Below are positions 45,282 through 55,992 of a stretch of 64,000 nucleotides of DNA, piece by piece; the first letter of the stretch is position 1, and every line of letters begins with the position of its first letter. The notes beneath the pieces were generated by a model, which was given only the letters and a program-made list of their open reading frames with translations, did not search any database and was not told the origin of the DNA. Source of the DNA: Candidatus Helarchaeota archaeon (GTDB lineage: Archaea > Asgardarchaeota > Lokiarchaeia > Helarchaeales > HEL-GB-A); the NCBI GenBank assembly GCA_016840125.1, contig JAEOSY010000174.1:1-64000 (forward strand), read 5' to 3'. The translations under genes were made by a program, and so were the position numbers.

Positions 45282-48200
45282 CTATTTCAGTTTCTTACGT
45301 TCGCGTCGCTTCTTATCACGTCGCCAGAGAATCCAGACGACAACGACTGCTATAAGAGTAGTCGGGAGGAAATAGCCAAGTAGGATATTGTTAATAGAGG
45401 AAGCTATGTTTATTTGATGGGTATTCGAACTGATTAATGTATATTGGGAACTTTCGTTAAGATAGTAGATCTCTAGTGTAAGTTCACGGAGTCCTGAATC
45501 CCAAGGACTGACGAAATAGCTTAACTGGATATTTATTATTTCTGTTTGACCGGGTGTTATTGTGTAAATCTCCTCGAAATCAGTAAATCCCTCGCCAGAG
45601 CCGATAATTTTGATGGTCGAGGGAGTAATTTTGTTATTCTGAATCGTAACAGAGATCATTGACTGTTGCTGCTGAACCAGATCCGAAGGAACTTGAATAT
45701 CGCTTACGTCTGTAGGGGGTCGAACTTCAATCTGAAATGTTAATGGGTTGTCATCATATTCCAATGTATAATTAACGCGCTCGACAATGATTTCACCTGA
45801 ATAGGTCCCATATGGTATATCAGTCTTAACAATAAGAGGGAAGTAGTACTCTTGCCATGCTAGTGGCTGGAGAATTTGTATTGTTGGATTCTCTTCAAGT
45901 GCCGGGCAATCAATTTTGATGGATATATTTGAGGTTTCAAACATTTTTCTGTGCTCAAATTCAATAGCAGCATACCTCACATCATCCTCAGCAATCCACG
46001 TAGGAGCGTAATAATTTCTAATTACAGCAGCAGAGACCAATGTAAACCAGAAATATGAATCGCGAATGACCCTATCTTCAAAACTCACATTAATATAGAT
46101 GAATTTTAATCCGATGGGAGTGCGCTCATCCAAATTAACATCAATTATGAAATTGTTTAACCCTGTTGTTAAGTTTTTCGTAATATTGGAGGGGATAATA
46201 ACACCGTCTGAATAGATCAAAATATCTACGGATAAATTAGCCAGCATTCTGTGCTTGATAGTTACATTACACTGCAGTATATCACCCTGGGCCACAATGG
46301 CTTCAAGTGTATTGAAGAAGGGTATTGAAACGCCATAATCAATATTGATATTAATAAAGTCCGTTGTTGGTGCATACCACGTTTTCGGAGTAACTGATCT
46401 ATTTACGTGAGTGGCATACACAGTAACCTTGTATACTCCAAATAGGAGAGCAATATTTGGAACAGGGCCAAAAATTAATTGCCCCCAACCAGTTGTATTT
46501 GTTGTTACTAATTCAGAAAACCAAATAGTTCCATTTGGATATTGTACAGTGAAATTAAGAGCAGCCCCAGGAATACCTTGAAAAGTTGAGAAATCAGTAT
46601 AAAATGCCTCGACGATGATTAAATCCTCTCCAATGGTGTATTGCCAGTAATCTTCAGTTGGCACATAATCACCGCCAACACCCCACATAGCAGAAATACC
46701 AGATTCAGTTCTATGGATGTAGTATTCCTTCCAAAAGGTAGCGTATGAAAGGTTTTTCGCGTAAACTGTGAAGTAAATATCTTCTAGACCTGAAATATTA
46801 ATATTATTCAGTTGATACTCTTGAGTATTCGAGTTATACTCATATTGAAGATTTTTAGAGATTTCTTGAAGACTTACATCCACAGATCGAGTCCAACCTG
46901 AGAGAGTTATATTCAGGTCTGCTTGGATTTTAGTACCCATTTCATTATAAATAGCAATAGTAATGTTACAAAAATCGCCATTGGGAGGATCGGATGCTGG
47001 AAGAACTTGGACTGATACATTAAGCAAAGGAAGTGTAGAATTGGCGACTATAAACAATTTTAACATAGCTTGAATTGTTAAAGCACTTGGTTCTAAGGAT
47101 CCGATATAATAATTCGTGGGTTTACCAAAAACTAAACCTAAATTGCTGCTGAGATCCCAGTAGCCATTGATGTCATTAAAATCAGTATTTAGAAATGAAT
47201 TGAAATGGTTAGCTAGATGGCTATTCACAAAATTCATAACATCTTCTGCTCTATAATAATAAGTTTTGTTTCCAGTAACTGCATAGATTTCTGCTAAAGC
47301 AAGAATAGCCCATGCCTGATCGATTAAGAATACATCTAATTCAGCTAGACTAACAGGTGCCGAGAAATTGTCTTTTAGAAATTGGTAATAGCTACTAGTA
47401 GTGGAATTATAAAAGTTGTTCAAAAAAAGTTCTGCGGTTATATTTGCCCTATTTAAATAATCCGTTTGATTTGGATTGGAGTTATATAAATCCAATAACG
47501 TTAGAATCATTAACGCATTTGCTATTGTACTTCGATTATGCGGATTGGACCAATCAGTAGCAGCACGAGTAAAATAAGTACCATCATCATTGTCCCAAAG
47601 TGATTGGTTCATTTTTACGAAAGTTAAATTAGCTAAAGTTAAAGCTTGAGATCTAATAGTAGGATTTATGCCAAGTGTTTCATTAATCCGCAGATTTGCT
47701 GAAATAGCCATACAATTATCATAAAGAAATTTGCTTGTTGAATTTGAATTACTGTTTTTATAACCAAGATTGATAGGATCCCAGAAAGTTGCATTGAAAT
47801 ATAGCCAAGTACGATTTGCTAACTCTAAATAAAAGGGATTATTTGTTTTATTATAGAGATCTAAGATTGAAATGATTGCTAAGGCGTTTGTTGCACAATC
47901 AGATTCATTAATGGGTAATCCGAATGCAGTTTTTGTTACATAGCCCGAGACATTTTGAGAATCTGCTTGAATTATAGACGAGTTTAAAAAGTCATCCAGA
48001 TATTGGCCAATTAATTGAGAATAAGAAAGTAATGTGCGATTAGCAAACCAATCAAAACTCCAAAGAATATCCCCACCAATTTCCATAAAATCAAGCATCG
48101 CTTCAATCGCCATGAAGTTTCCGCTTGATCCATATTGATAATATATTTCATCGTTGTATAATATATTTTTAGAATCATCCCAGAGCTGAACGAGTAAGGC

Positions 48201-51200
48201 AATTAGGGTTTCATAAGATTTTTGAATATAGGTGGGAAAAATCTGTGAAAAGAGATGGTCTTTTGTTCCTGCTGAATAACCATCTTTAAATGCAAGCAAA
48301 TTTATTTCGAGCTCACCTGCTATATTACTAACATTTACCATACAATAATAGGTATTATTTTTCAGTTGTGTAAAAGTGAATACTTCATATTTACCGTAGA
48401 TCATTCCTATTACACTCGCGTTCTCAACGGGATTACCATCAGAATCATAAACTTTGACAGTCATGTTAATAACATTTTGAATCTCTCCTAATTCAGGGGA
48501 TTCAACAGTGATATCATCCAAGACCAGCGGATAATTCAAAGCTTGTCGTTCTAAATCCGCCTGGGTTAAACTTCGCAGAAAAATAAAGTTGGAATAGCCC
48601 TCAATAGGGACATAATTAGTAGGGTTAAAGTTAATTGCACCGTATCGAGAAGAAACGTTATGATAGATGGTGAATAAAGGGTTTATAAAATAACGGCTTA
48701 TAAAGAACAGAGATTCCTCAGCTAATTGGTAATAAGTATAATTATAGTTATTTGCACGATAGAGGTCCAACAGTGATAAGATCATTAAACTATTTTCATT
48801 TAGAGTTTTATTCGTATTAAAGATGGTTCCATTGTTATTAGTAGAGGTATAATATCCTAGAAATTGTTTATCTTTTAAAGTTTGGTCCATGAACCGAAAC
48901 GTTTCATTAGCATAATTTATATATTCAGCACGCTTGGAACCGTTAAGCGTACCAGCATAGTCTAAAAGCATCTGTATTGCTAAGCTATTCACCTCTGCGG
49001 TTTTACAATTTGTGGATGTGTTGTACGGAACCCAAGTAGACCCCGCGAACGATGAAAAGTAACCTAAAGACACGTTATCCCAGATATTTTGGATAAGAAG
49101 CGTTATTGTGAGATTTGTCATATTGAACGCACTATTTCGGATCGTTTGATTAATTTCGGGAGTATTATATATAGCTAGATTAGCTGAGATTGCCCAAATA
49201 TTATCAATAGAGTATTTGGTTTCGCTTCCGGAAGTACCATTTGCATGGATATATCCGAAATTTGCGGAATCCCAGAATGTATCATTAAGAAATTCCCATG
49301 TTCTATTTGCTAGATCTAAATAGATTGAGTTATTTGTTATTCGATAATACTCTAATAGGCTTATTACAGCTAACGCAGTATCTCTACATAGTATTTCTGA
49401 ACTAACCACACTTCCATCCGCATTAGAGCCAGTGAAAAATGCCATGGAAGTTTCATTTACCGGATTGTAAGCTAGGTTATTATTTAAAAAGTTGAACGTC
49501 CGGTTAATATAACCGGTAAGAATTTGCTCTAAATCAGAGGTCGTGAAATTATAAAACAAGTTCAAACCAGTTGCGTTGTAATATTCCGAGATTGCAAGGA
49601 TTGCCATCCAATTATCGAACGTATTTTTCGTATCGTTCGCCCCAATAAGGGCTGCGGGAATATATCCACCATTAGTATCATCCCAGACGAACAGATGTAA
49701 GCTCGTTAAAAGCGCAAATGCCCGAGACAGATATGTACCAAAAGTGCGTTCCGTCGAAATAGATATCCAAGTAACCGCCATGGACGAATTGAATGCCATA
49801 AGCGTTAAATGAAAATCGCCTAGAAATGCTGAAATGTCCAGATCAATTGAGAAATTATTGAAATTACTATCTAGGTAATCCTTACTTGCGAAGCCATAAA
49901 AGTTCTCCTCGCTAATTGTGGAATAAAGCCCACTCATTGATACTGTAACATTTGCTTGATTAACAGGATCTCCATTAATATCAATAAGTTTCAAACTCAC
50001 TTGTAAGTTTAAGGCTCCACGATCTGTTAGCGTGGGTTGAAACTCAATATCCACGATTAGGGAAAAGGGCAATGATTCCTTAACTTTAGATAATCGGTTT
50101 AAGGAAAAAATTGATGAGATCTGACTTTCAATAAATTTGAATGATAAAAGTTTTTTTCCAGTTTCAACATCTAATGTCCCCAATGCATAAGGAACGCCAT
50201 CCTTAGAACAGTAATGGTGGAATCCACCGTATTCAAAATCCCATAAATAAGTATTGAGGAAGTTACTTGTTTCCTCCGCAATTAGGTAATAAGTATAATT
50301 GCCTGTAGCTTCAAACAGCTCCAGAAAAGTCACAGCTGCCCAGGAGTTTCCGACAGCATATTTATCAGTGTTTTGGACACTACCAGTTTCATTACAACCT
50401 ATATAAAATCCACCTACCTCATTGTCCCATAAATAGGTTAGGAGAAATTCAATAGTCTGGTTTATACGGTTGGAATATTGAGTCTGATTCACAGGTTCTG
50501 GATACAAACTAATATATTTTAGCAATGTTTGAATCATAATTCCATTTTCAAACGATTGCTTTGAAGTTTCACCAGTTGTAGAAGGAATCCAATCTGCCGT
50601 AGCATTATTGAAAAATCCAAAACTGGAGTTATCCCACATATTCTGATAAAGTAGGTTAAGAGTTTGATTGACTTGATCGGAGATATTCGTTAAAATATTA
50701 GTAAATATTGAATAATTGGTATCAATAATTTCCAGATTTGCCCAAATCATTAAGCAATTAGCGATTAAATCTTTAGAATCTTCGGATGTAGTTGTATTAT
50801 ATCCATAGTTATTAGAGTCATAGAGATTGTCTCTAATAAAATACCAAGTTTGATTTGCTATATCCAATAATGCTGAATCATTAGTTTTCTCGTAGAGTTT
50901 AAGTAGCGATAATAATCCCCAAGCATTTACTTCAGTTGAATAAACCCCACTAGTGATATTTTCAATGAAGGCATTAGAAAAAGCCGTCTCATTTAAAGAA
51001 TACATTGTTTCATTTGCAATGTTAATATATTCAGTTAGCAGGGTTTCGTCAGCCAGTTCTAGAAGCGTATAAATCGCATATAAATTGGCTTCAACAGGTT
51101 GTGTGACTGTAAAAAGATCATCAAGAGTAATGAGTGAAGGAAAAGTATAGAGTACTTGGGAATCCAGACTGCTCCAATCATACATAATAAATCCGTCAAA

Positions 51201-52616
51201 GAGATTGTCCGTGAGCATATAATTAGTTAGATATGTCATAGTTGTATTGGCTCTAGTTAAATACGGTTTGGGATACCGGAAGGCCAATAAGGCTTGAATT
51301 GCCAGAGCATTAGCCGCGGTAGATTTAAGGGAGGAATTCGAGGAAGCAAAATTAAAATCAACAGAATAATTAAATGCATTTACACTAGAAGCCCATAAGG
51401 ATGTATCGAGAAAATGTGTAATCTTAATGGCATTCAAGTAATGAGTAGAATTATGGGTTTTTTCAAAGAGGGCTAAATATGAATTTAGTAACATTACATT
51501 GGCTTCTAAATACTTTGTAGAATTAATAGGAGCAGTTCCATCCCAATTTACGGTAAAATTATATCCGCGATAGGTTCCCGTAGAGTCCCAAAATGCAGTA
51601 TCGATGAATGAGGCGGTAGACACGGCTATATCCAAATAGGTTTCATTGAAGTTTAGGTCATACACAGAAAGTAATGTAGTAATGGCAAGAGCATTAACTA
51701 GGACATTTTTCACCGCATCTGGATTTGTCCAGTTAGCATCGCCGGATGTAAAAAATCCATAGCTGCCATTCAGAAATTTTGTTATGAGCAAGTTTAGAAT
51801 CGCTTCTGCTTGTCGTAAAGCCTCGGCTTGAATTGGTCCAGATAAAAATCCAGCTCGAGAGATTTCTGTAAGGGCAAGACTCACAAGTAAGTTATCATAA
51901 GTTCTTTTGTTTGTGTCTCCAGTTAAATTACTAGTAAAATAGCCCCCATTAGTTGTATCATAGAAAGTAGTAATTGAGGCGGAGTATGTTGAGTTTGCGA
52001 TATTCAAATAAGTTTGATTGGAAGTAGCTTCGTATAATTTCAATAGGGCAATAATAGCCAGAGCGTTGTCGGAACTATTTAATTGAGGAGAGGGATTAGT
52101 GCCATCATAATCGCTGTAACTGAGGAATAAATTGGACTGATTATCCCAAAGATAATTATAAAGAAAGTTGAAAATTTCTTCCGCATACGTAACATATTGC
52201 GAATTAGGTGTTATACTATTAAAATCAAGCAGATTAATCAGCATTAACACGTTATCGAGAGTATTTTTCTGCGCAGTTGTTGCGTCCGAGTCATTAAAAC
52301 CTTTATAATTAGAATCCCACAAATTGGAAATCAGATAGCTTAGGGTGTCATTCGCCTGATTTACTGCTGAGTTTTTATATTTATAGTATAATTCGGAAAA
52401 ATCTGCTGAATCTCGCGGATTATGGACATCTTCTCCCTGTTTTGAATAATCAGTAACATTACTTGTCGAAAGTTGGTCATCATTTGGAATATTTTCGTTG
52501 AGGTTGGTTTCATTCTGATAGCGCATGGGTGAATATGGAGAGTCTTGGAAAATAATAATCATACTGGATAAGGTAAGCATGCACAGAATCAGCAAGCTCC
52601 CAACTTTTTTATTCAT
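45282..52616 (-). CDS. Giant surface protein with repeated alpha/alpha-toroid-like domains and Ig-like C-terminus
   Basis: This 2444-residue protein has a signal peptide (about 1-24) and a C-terminal membrane helix with basic tail. Repeated helical units with LWDxxxxGF and LxxAxxTxxFL signatures, resembling six-hairpin glycosidase or epimerase toroids, occur in at least three blocks (about 70-830, 985-1390 and 1510-1880). Ig-like beta domains separate and follow them. No catalytic site was identified, so it may be a structural or carbohydrate-binding S-layer-type protein. Confidence 0.78.
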   Translation of the reverse strand: MNKKVGSLLILCMLTLSSMIIIFQDSPYSPMRYQNETNLNENIPNDDQLSTSNVTDYSKQGEDVHNPRDSADFSELYYKYKNSAVNQANDTLSYLISNLWDSNYKGFNDSDATTAQKNTLDNVLMLINLLDFNSITPNSQYVTYAEEIFNFLYNYLWDNQSNLFLSYSDYDGTNPSPQLNSSDNALAIIALLKLYEATSNQTYLNIANSTYSASITTFYDTTNGGYFTSNLTGDTNKRTYDNLLVSLALTEISRAGFLSGPIQAEALRQAEAILNLLITKFLNGSYGFFTSGDANWTNPDAVKNVLVNALAITTLLSVYDLNFNETYLDIAVSTASFIDTAFWDSTGTYRGYNFTVNWDGTAPINSTKYLEANVMLLNSYLALFEKTHNSTHYLNAIKITHFLDTSLWASSVNAFNYSVDFNFASSNSSLKSTAANALAIQALLAFRYPKPYLTRANTTMTYLTNYMLTDNLFDGFIMYDWSSLDSQVLYTFPSLITLDDLFTVTQPVEANLYAIYTLLELADETLLTEYINIANETMYSLNETAFSNAFIENITSGVYSTEVNAWGLLSLLKLYEKTNDSALLDIANQTWYFIRDNLYDSNNYGYNTTTSEDSKDLIANCLMIWANLEIIDTNYSIFTNILTNISDQVNQTLNLLYQNMWDNSSFGFFNNATADWIPSTTGETSKQSFENGIMIQTLLKYISLYPEPVNQTQYSNRINQTIEFLLTYLWDNEVGGFYIGCNETGSVQNTDKYAVGNSWAAVTFLELFEATGNYTYYLIAEETSNFLNTYLWDFEYGGFHHYCSKDGVPYALGTLDVETGKKLLSFKFIESQISSIFSLNRLSKVKESLPFSLIVDIEFQPTLTDRGALNLQVSLKLIDINGDPVNQANVTVSMSGLYSTISEENFYGFASKDYLDSNFNNFSIDLDISAFLGDFHLTLMAFNSSMAVTWISISTERTFGTYLSRAFALLTSLHLFVWDDTNGGYIPAALIGANDTKNTFDNWMAILAISEYYNATGLNLFYNFTTSDLEQILTGYINRTFNFLNNNLAYNPVNETSMAFFTGSNADGSVVSSEILCRDTALAVISLLEYYRITNNSIYLDLANRTWEFLNDTFWDSANFGYIHANGTSGSETKYSIDNIWAISANLAIYNTPEINQTIRNSAFNMTNLTITLLIQNIWDNVSLGYFSSFAGSTWVPYNTSTNCKTAEVNSLAIQMLLDYAGTLNGSKRAEYINYANETFRFMDQTLKDKQFLGYYTSTNNNGTIFNTNKTLNENSLMILSLLDLYRANNYNYTYYQLAEESLFFISRYFINPLFTIYHNVSSRYGAINFNPTNYVPIEGYSNFIFLRSLTQADLERQALNYPLVLDDITVESPELGEIQNVINMTVKVYDSDGNPVENASVIGMIYGKYEVFTFTQLKNNTYYCMVNVSNIAGELEINLLAFKDGYSAGTKDHLFSQIFPTYIQKSYETLIALLVQLWDDSKNILYNDEIYYQYGSSGNFMAIEAMLDFMEIGGDILWSFDWFANRTLLSYSQLIGQYLDDFLNSSIIQADSQNVSGYVTKTAFGLPINESDCATNALAIISILDLYNKTNNPFYLELANRTWLYFNATFWDPINLGYKNSNSNSTSKFLYDNCMAISANLRINETLGINPTIRSQALTLANLTFVKMNQSLWDNDDGTYFTRAATDWSNPHNRSTIANALMILTLLDLYNSNPNQTDYLNRANITAELFLNNFYNSTTSSYYQFLKDNFSAPVSLAELDVFLIDQAWAILALAEIYAVTGNKTYYYRAEDVMNFVNSHLANHFNSFLNTDFNDINGYWDLSSNLGLVFGKPTNYYIGSLEPSALTIQAMLKLFIVANSTLPLLNVSVQVLPASDPPNGDFCNITIAIYNEMGTKIQADLNITLSGWTRSVDVSLQEISKNLQYEYNSNTQEYQLNNINISGLEDIYFTVYAKNLSYATFWKEYYIHRTESGISAMWGVGGDYVPTEDYWQYTIGEDLIIVEAFYTDFSTFQGIPGAALNFTVQYPNGTIWFSELVTTNTTGWGQLIFGPVPNIALLFGVYKVTVYATHVNRSVTPKTWYAPTTDFININIDYGVSIPFFNTLEAIVAQGDILQCNVTIKHRMLANLSVDILIYSDGVIIPSNITKNLTTGLNNFIIDVNLDERTPIGLKFIYINVSFEDRVIRDSYFWFTLVSAAVIRNYYAPTWIAEDDVRYAAIEFEHRKMFETSNISIKIDCPALEENPTIQILQPLAWQEYYFPLIVKTDIPYGTYSGEIIVERVNYTLEYDDNPLTFQIEVRPPTDVSDIQVPSDLVQQQQSMISVTIQNNKITPSTIKIIGSGEGFTDFEEIYTITPGQTEIINIQLSYFVSPWDSGLRELTLEIYYLNESSQYTLISSNTHQINIASSINNILLGYFLPTTLIAVVVVWILWRRDKKRRERKKLK

Positions 52617-53214
52617 TTTAGAGTACCTTTCAACAATTTGTTATTCAATTGATTTAATCTCAGGAAGAGAGGGTGGACCAGACGAGACCCATCTGATTTT
52701 AATTGGAAATAAGAGTTATGAAGACCTAAAATCCAATTTCAGACATCAAATTGTAAGTGTATGATTTTAACTAATTTTATTAATTTTGTGTTAATTTGTT
52801 TTAAAAGATTTGGTTCAAATGCTATCATTTAACAAATGAATTCTTGAGAAAATCAGCCGATAGAGATACAAGATACTTTTGAAGATATATTATAACTCTT
52901 TGAAATACCTGAAGAATAAAAATACGAGATCTCGCTGAATTGTATTATTATTTTTTTTTTATAAGCTATAATTCAATGTTATACAGTTATATTTTAAATT
53001 CTTGGTCATTTTCGTGTGAATATTTGGTCCTAACCTTTTCCAAAGAACAAAAATCGATACAGGACCTGAAATTAGCAGAGTAAAGAATATGTGATTTAAT
53101 AGAATCACACAGAAGTCTTATTAGGATGGTAATGACAATGTATTATTGATTACTCTAATTCACTCCTCAATAAGTGTAAAATTTTAGTACTAAACTACTT
53201 TAGGATATCTGGAT
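52617..53214. other. Divergent intergenic region
   Basis: This 598-bp AT-rich region holds two divergent promoters but no clear gene. On the plus strand a frame ending at TGA 52762-52764 contains LILIGNKSYEDL, vaguely like a Ras G4 motif. It has no supporting P-loop and is not called. A T-run lies at about 52949-52961. Confidence 0.3.
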
Positions 53215-54933
53215 ATGAAAGGGAAGAGATGGCAATCAAGAGTAGTGTTTCTTTTAATCCTTGTTGTCTATCCCTGTATAACAGCGGGGTTTAGTATATC
53301 TCCTCCATCTCAATATTCGGCAAACCTCTATAATTCGCGGGAGGTGCCAGATGGAGTCGAATTTACTAAGTTAGTACTGGATTGGATAGGGATGGAGCTA
53401 GTTTCAGATGGGAGTACATATCCATCTCTATCGCCCGATATAACAGTGGATAAATTGGGAAATTTCCATGTTGTATGGCATGATGAGACCAATTATAGTA
53501 GTTCAGGTTTGGATACTGATGTTGTCTATCGCCTCTGGAACTCCACAACAGGCACCTGGCACCCTGTCGAGGTTGTCTCTACCGAGCAAACAGATGATTC
53601 TGGAATCCCAACAATTGCGGTGGAGGAAGATGGAGACGTGCATGTTGCATGGAATGATTGGACCAATTACAGTGGGGCGGGCACGGACCGTGACGTTTTC
53701 TATAAATGGCGAGACAGCGGTCTTGGTACTTGGAATCCCACGGTAGTGGTTTCCAACGCGAGCGCCGATTCCTCAAAGGTTCCCGACATTGCGGTAGATA
53801 CCGATGGCAATGTACATGTGGTTTGGTATGATCAGTCAGATTATAACGGGTCAGGGACTGATGATGATGTTTTCTATCGGCGCTTGAACGCCACAACCGA
53901 TACTTGGACAGAAACTCAAGTGCTCTCCACCTTCTGGGGGGAAAATCCCTCGATCGGAGTGGATCCTATGGGGAACGCTCACGTCGTCTGGAAGGAATAT
54001 CTGGGGGGCAAGTATGAAGTAGTTTATCGGTGTTGGAACATTTCAACGGATCAATGGAGTACCGCTGAAATTATCTCGACGGATAGCTCCGGTGAACCCT
54101 GGTATCCTGAGATCGCCGTGGACCCGGGAGGGCATCTACACGTAGCATGGACTGAACCGAGTACCGCGGACAACTCCGGCCCTGATGAGGACTTATTCTA
54201 CAAGCGATGGAACACTACTACCAGAAATTGGACTTCTATAGAGGTAGTTTCAAAGGAAAGTAATTGGAGTTCATATACACACGGGATCGCTGCGGATTCG
54301 AAGGGAAATGCTCACTTCGCATGGGTTGAGACTTTGGCACCGGACGCTGGAATTTATTACAGCCACTGGAATGCCACCACCGGAAATTGGACCTCCATGG
54401 AAAAGATTACCACTGAGAGTGCCTTCTTGGGTTTTAATCCAACGATTGCAGTGAACGGGGCAGGATATCCGCACATCGCGTGGGAGGATCGGACGAACTA
54501 TAGTGGCGCGGGCACGGACTGGGATATCTTTTATAAAAAGATGATCGAACTCCCCAACGCCCCGGTGTTAACCCCTATCCTACCTAATCCAAATTCCGAT
54601 GGGAATGTCAGCTTAACGTGGAGTGCCGTGAATAATGCCACCAGCTACTATATCTACCGAGATACGTCCCCGATTATCACCGTTAATGAGAGGACCCCGA
54701 TTGGGTCGACGCCCCTGACCAATTACATCGATATGGTTCTAGAGAGCGGGGTGTATTACTACGCCATTGTTGCGAGGACGGGGCTCACAAACAGCTCGCT
54801 CTCCAACTGCGAGCAGGTAGTGGTCATTCTACAACCGCCCATTCCGGGCTTCGAACTTTTTTGGGGAATCCTTGGGATACTCACAATCATTGTTCTTGGA
54901 TATTCTAAAAAGCGCAAAATCTCCATTGTTTGA
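53215..54933 (+). CDS. Secreted beta-propeller protein with FnIII-like domain and PGF-type anchor
   Basis: This 572-residue protein has a signal peptide (about 8-27). At least six repeats carry NVHVVWYDxxxYxGxGTDxDVFYRxWN, resembling BNR/sialidase-like propellers. A fibronectin III-like domain follows (about 445-535). The C-terminus has IPGFELFWGILGILTIIVLG and a basic tail, like PGF-type surface-anchoring signals. Catalytic residues were not identified. Confidence 0.8.
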   Translation: MKGKRWQSRVVFLLILVVYPCITAGFSISPPSQYSANLYNSREVPDGVEFTKLVLDWIGMELVSDGSTYPSLSPDITVDKLGNFHVVWHDETNYSSSGLDTDVVYRLWNSTTGTWHPVEVVSTEQTDDSGIPTIAVEEDGDVHVAWNDWTNYSGAGTDRDVFYKWRDSGLGTWNPTVVVSNASADSSKVPDIAVDTDGNVHVVWYDQSDYNGSGTDDDVFYRRLNATTDTWTETQVLSTFWGENPSIGVDPMGNAHVVWKEYLGGKYEVVYRCWNISTDQWSTAEIISTDSSGEPWYPEIAVDPGGHLHVAWTEPSTADNSGPDEDLFYKRWNTTTRNWTSIEVVSKESNWSSYTHGIAADSKGNAHFAWVETLAPDAGIYYSHWNATTGNWTSMEKITTESAFLGFNPTIAVNGAGYPHIAWEDRTNYSGAGTDWDIFYKKMIELPNAPVLTPILPNPNSDGNVSLTWSAVNNATSYYIYRDTSPIITVNERTPIGSTPLTNYIDMVLESGVYYYAIVARTGLTNSSLSNCEQVVVILQPPIPGFELFWGILGILTIIVLGYSKKRKISIV

Positions 54934-55083
54934 TTGCCCCTTTTGGTTTATTTGTAATATTTGATGTTGTGAACGAAATTATAAATAATTTTCAGAAGGA
55001 GATCGTACTAAGGTAGGTGTGAATTTGTAAGGCTATATCTAATTTAAAAAAAATACATGATTATATGACAAATGCACTAGGTG

Positions 55084-55100
55084 GGGCGCTATATGCGCCC
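55084..55100. other. GC-rich hairpin
   Basis: GGGCGC-TATAT-GCGCCC forms a perfect 6-bp stem with a 5-nt loop in an otherwise AT-rich intergenic region. It could be a terminator or RNA element between convergent genes. Its position does not decide between these. Confidence 0.4.
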
Positions 55101-55140
55101 GCCCTTAGTTTAAAAAGAATTTGAATCTTAAACATACAAT

Positions 55141-55166
55141 GGTTTTTTAGTAAATATAGGCAATGC
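55141..55166 (-). repeat. Duplicated 3-prime tail of the RAMP-operon third gene
   Basis: The 26 bases match 55240-55265 at 22 positions. They encode ALPIFTKKP on the minus strand, against AMPRFIKKP at the end of the gene at 55227. A short frame (FRWLVGVDTVSAALPIFTKKPLYV, stop 55128-55130) precedes it, without a start. This suggests a remnant duplicate or recombination scar. Confidence 0.4.
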
Positions 55167-55226
55167 CGCCGAGACTGTATCTACACCCACCAGCCAGCGG
55201 AATTAATGCTAACTTTCTTTTCCTAT

Positions 55227-55991
55227 TTACTCTGAAACTGGCTTTTTAATAAATCTAGGCATTGCTAGCTGGTTAGGTTGTGCAGGAGTCCCGGAAGCGC
55301 TATTACTATTTAAAAATTCTTGAAAATCCTCGATACATGCTAGTGCAGTAGTCCAGCTACTAATATAAGAAAGGATTCCCGCAAGAATGCGATGATCACC
55401 TCCTAAGCTTATTTTTTTACGATAATCCCAACTCTGGTGAAATTTTGGCCAAAGACGTGAAATGCCATTATGTTTATGATCAGGAAGGAATGCCCATGTC
55501 CGTTCCATATCTTGGTAAATAATTTGAAGGGGATTCTCCGCAGTCGAGTTTTCGCAGAGATACATGTTTTTCACTTTCGATCCGTGTTTTAGATTATAAT
55601 ATAGAGCACAAGTGAGAAGAATGTGGTACTTTAGTGAGCTGTAGGGATAAGAGTGCGCCTCACAATAGAGATTTACAAGTTTGGAATGGAGAATTGCATC
55701 ATGTAGTTTAACCGCATTACCCTCCTTAAACAGATCAACGACCTCCGCCTTATGCTGATTTACGAGAGTACGGGGATTCTGAAAGTTCCGCAAAGGAAAG
55801 ATTAAAGATTTGCGATAGAGGGATTTTTCAAAGGGTTCGTGTAAAAAATTGCGCCCCATCCAAGCTGCGAAAGCATCCATTTCTTTAGCTTGATTATTAG
55901 GCATTGCCTCAACATGGGGAAGCGCCTCGGGGACGCGTATCTTGTGAAGATCATGCTTCAGCACCTTAAGGAATTCGTCATTGTAGTCCAT
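55227..55991 (-). CDS. Third RAMP-operon protein, unrecognised
   Basis: This protein of about 254 residues starts at ATG 55991, two bases after the Cas5-like stop; GGTGG lies upstream. A longer start at 56099 would overlap that gene by 107 bp and is unlikely. The sequence is helical and includes HILLTCALYYNLKHGSKV and HRILAGILSYISSWTTALACIEDF. It could act as a small or large subunit of the RAMP complex. No family is recognised. Confidence 0.6.
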   Translation of the reverse strand: MDYNDEFLKVLKHDLHKIRVPEALPHVEAMPNNQAKEMDAFAAWMGRNFLHEPFEKSLYRKSLIFPLRNFQNPRTLVNQHKAEVVDLFKEGNAVKLHDAILHSKLVNLYCEAHSYPYSSLKYHILLTCALYYNLKHGSKVKNMYLCENSTAENPLQIIYQDMERTWAFLPDHKHNGISRLWPKFHQSWDYRKKISLGGDHRILAGILSYISSWTTALACIEDFQEFLNSNSASGTPAQPNQLAMPRFIKKPVSE

Positions 55992-55992
55992 T

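Noticed and set aside
52525..52764. Plus-strand frame containing LILIGNKSYEDL that hints at a small GTPase
   Set aside because: It overlaps the giant gene antisense and lacks a P-loop or switch II; the similarity is one short motif only.
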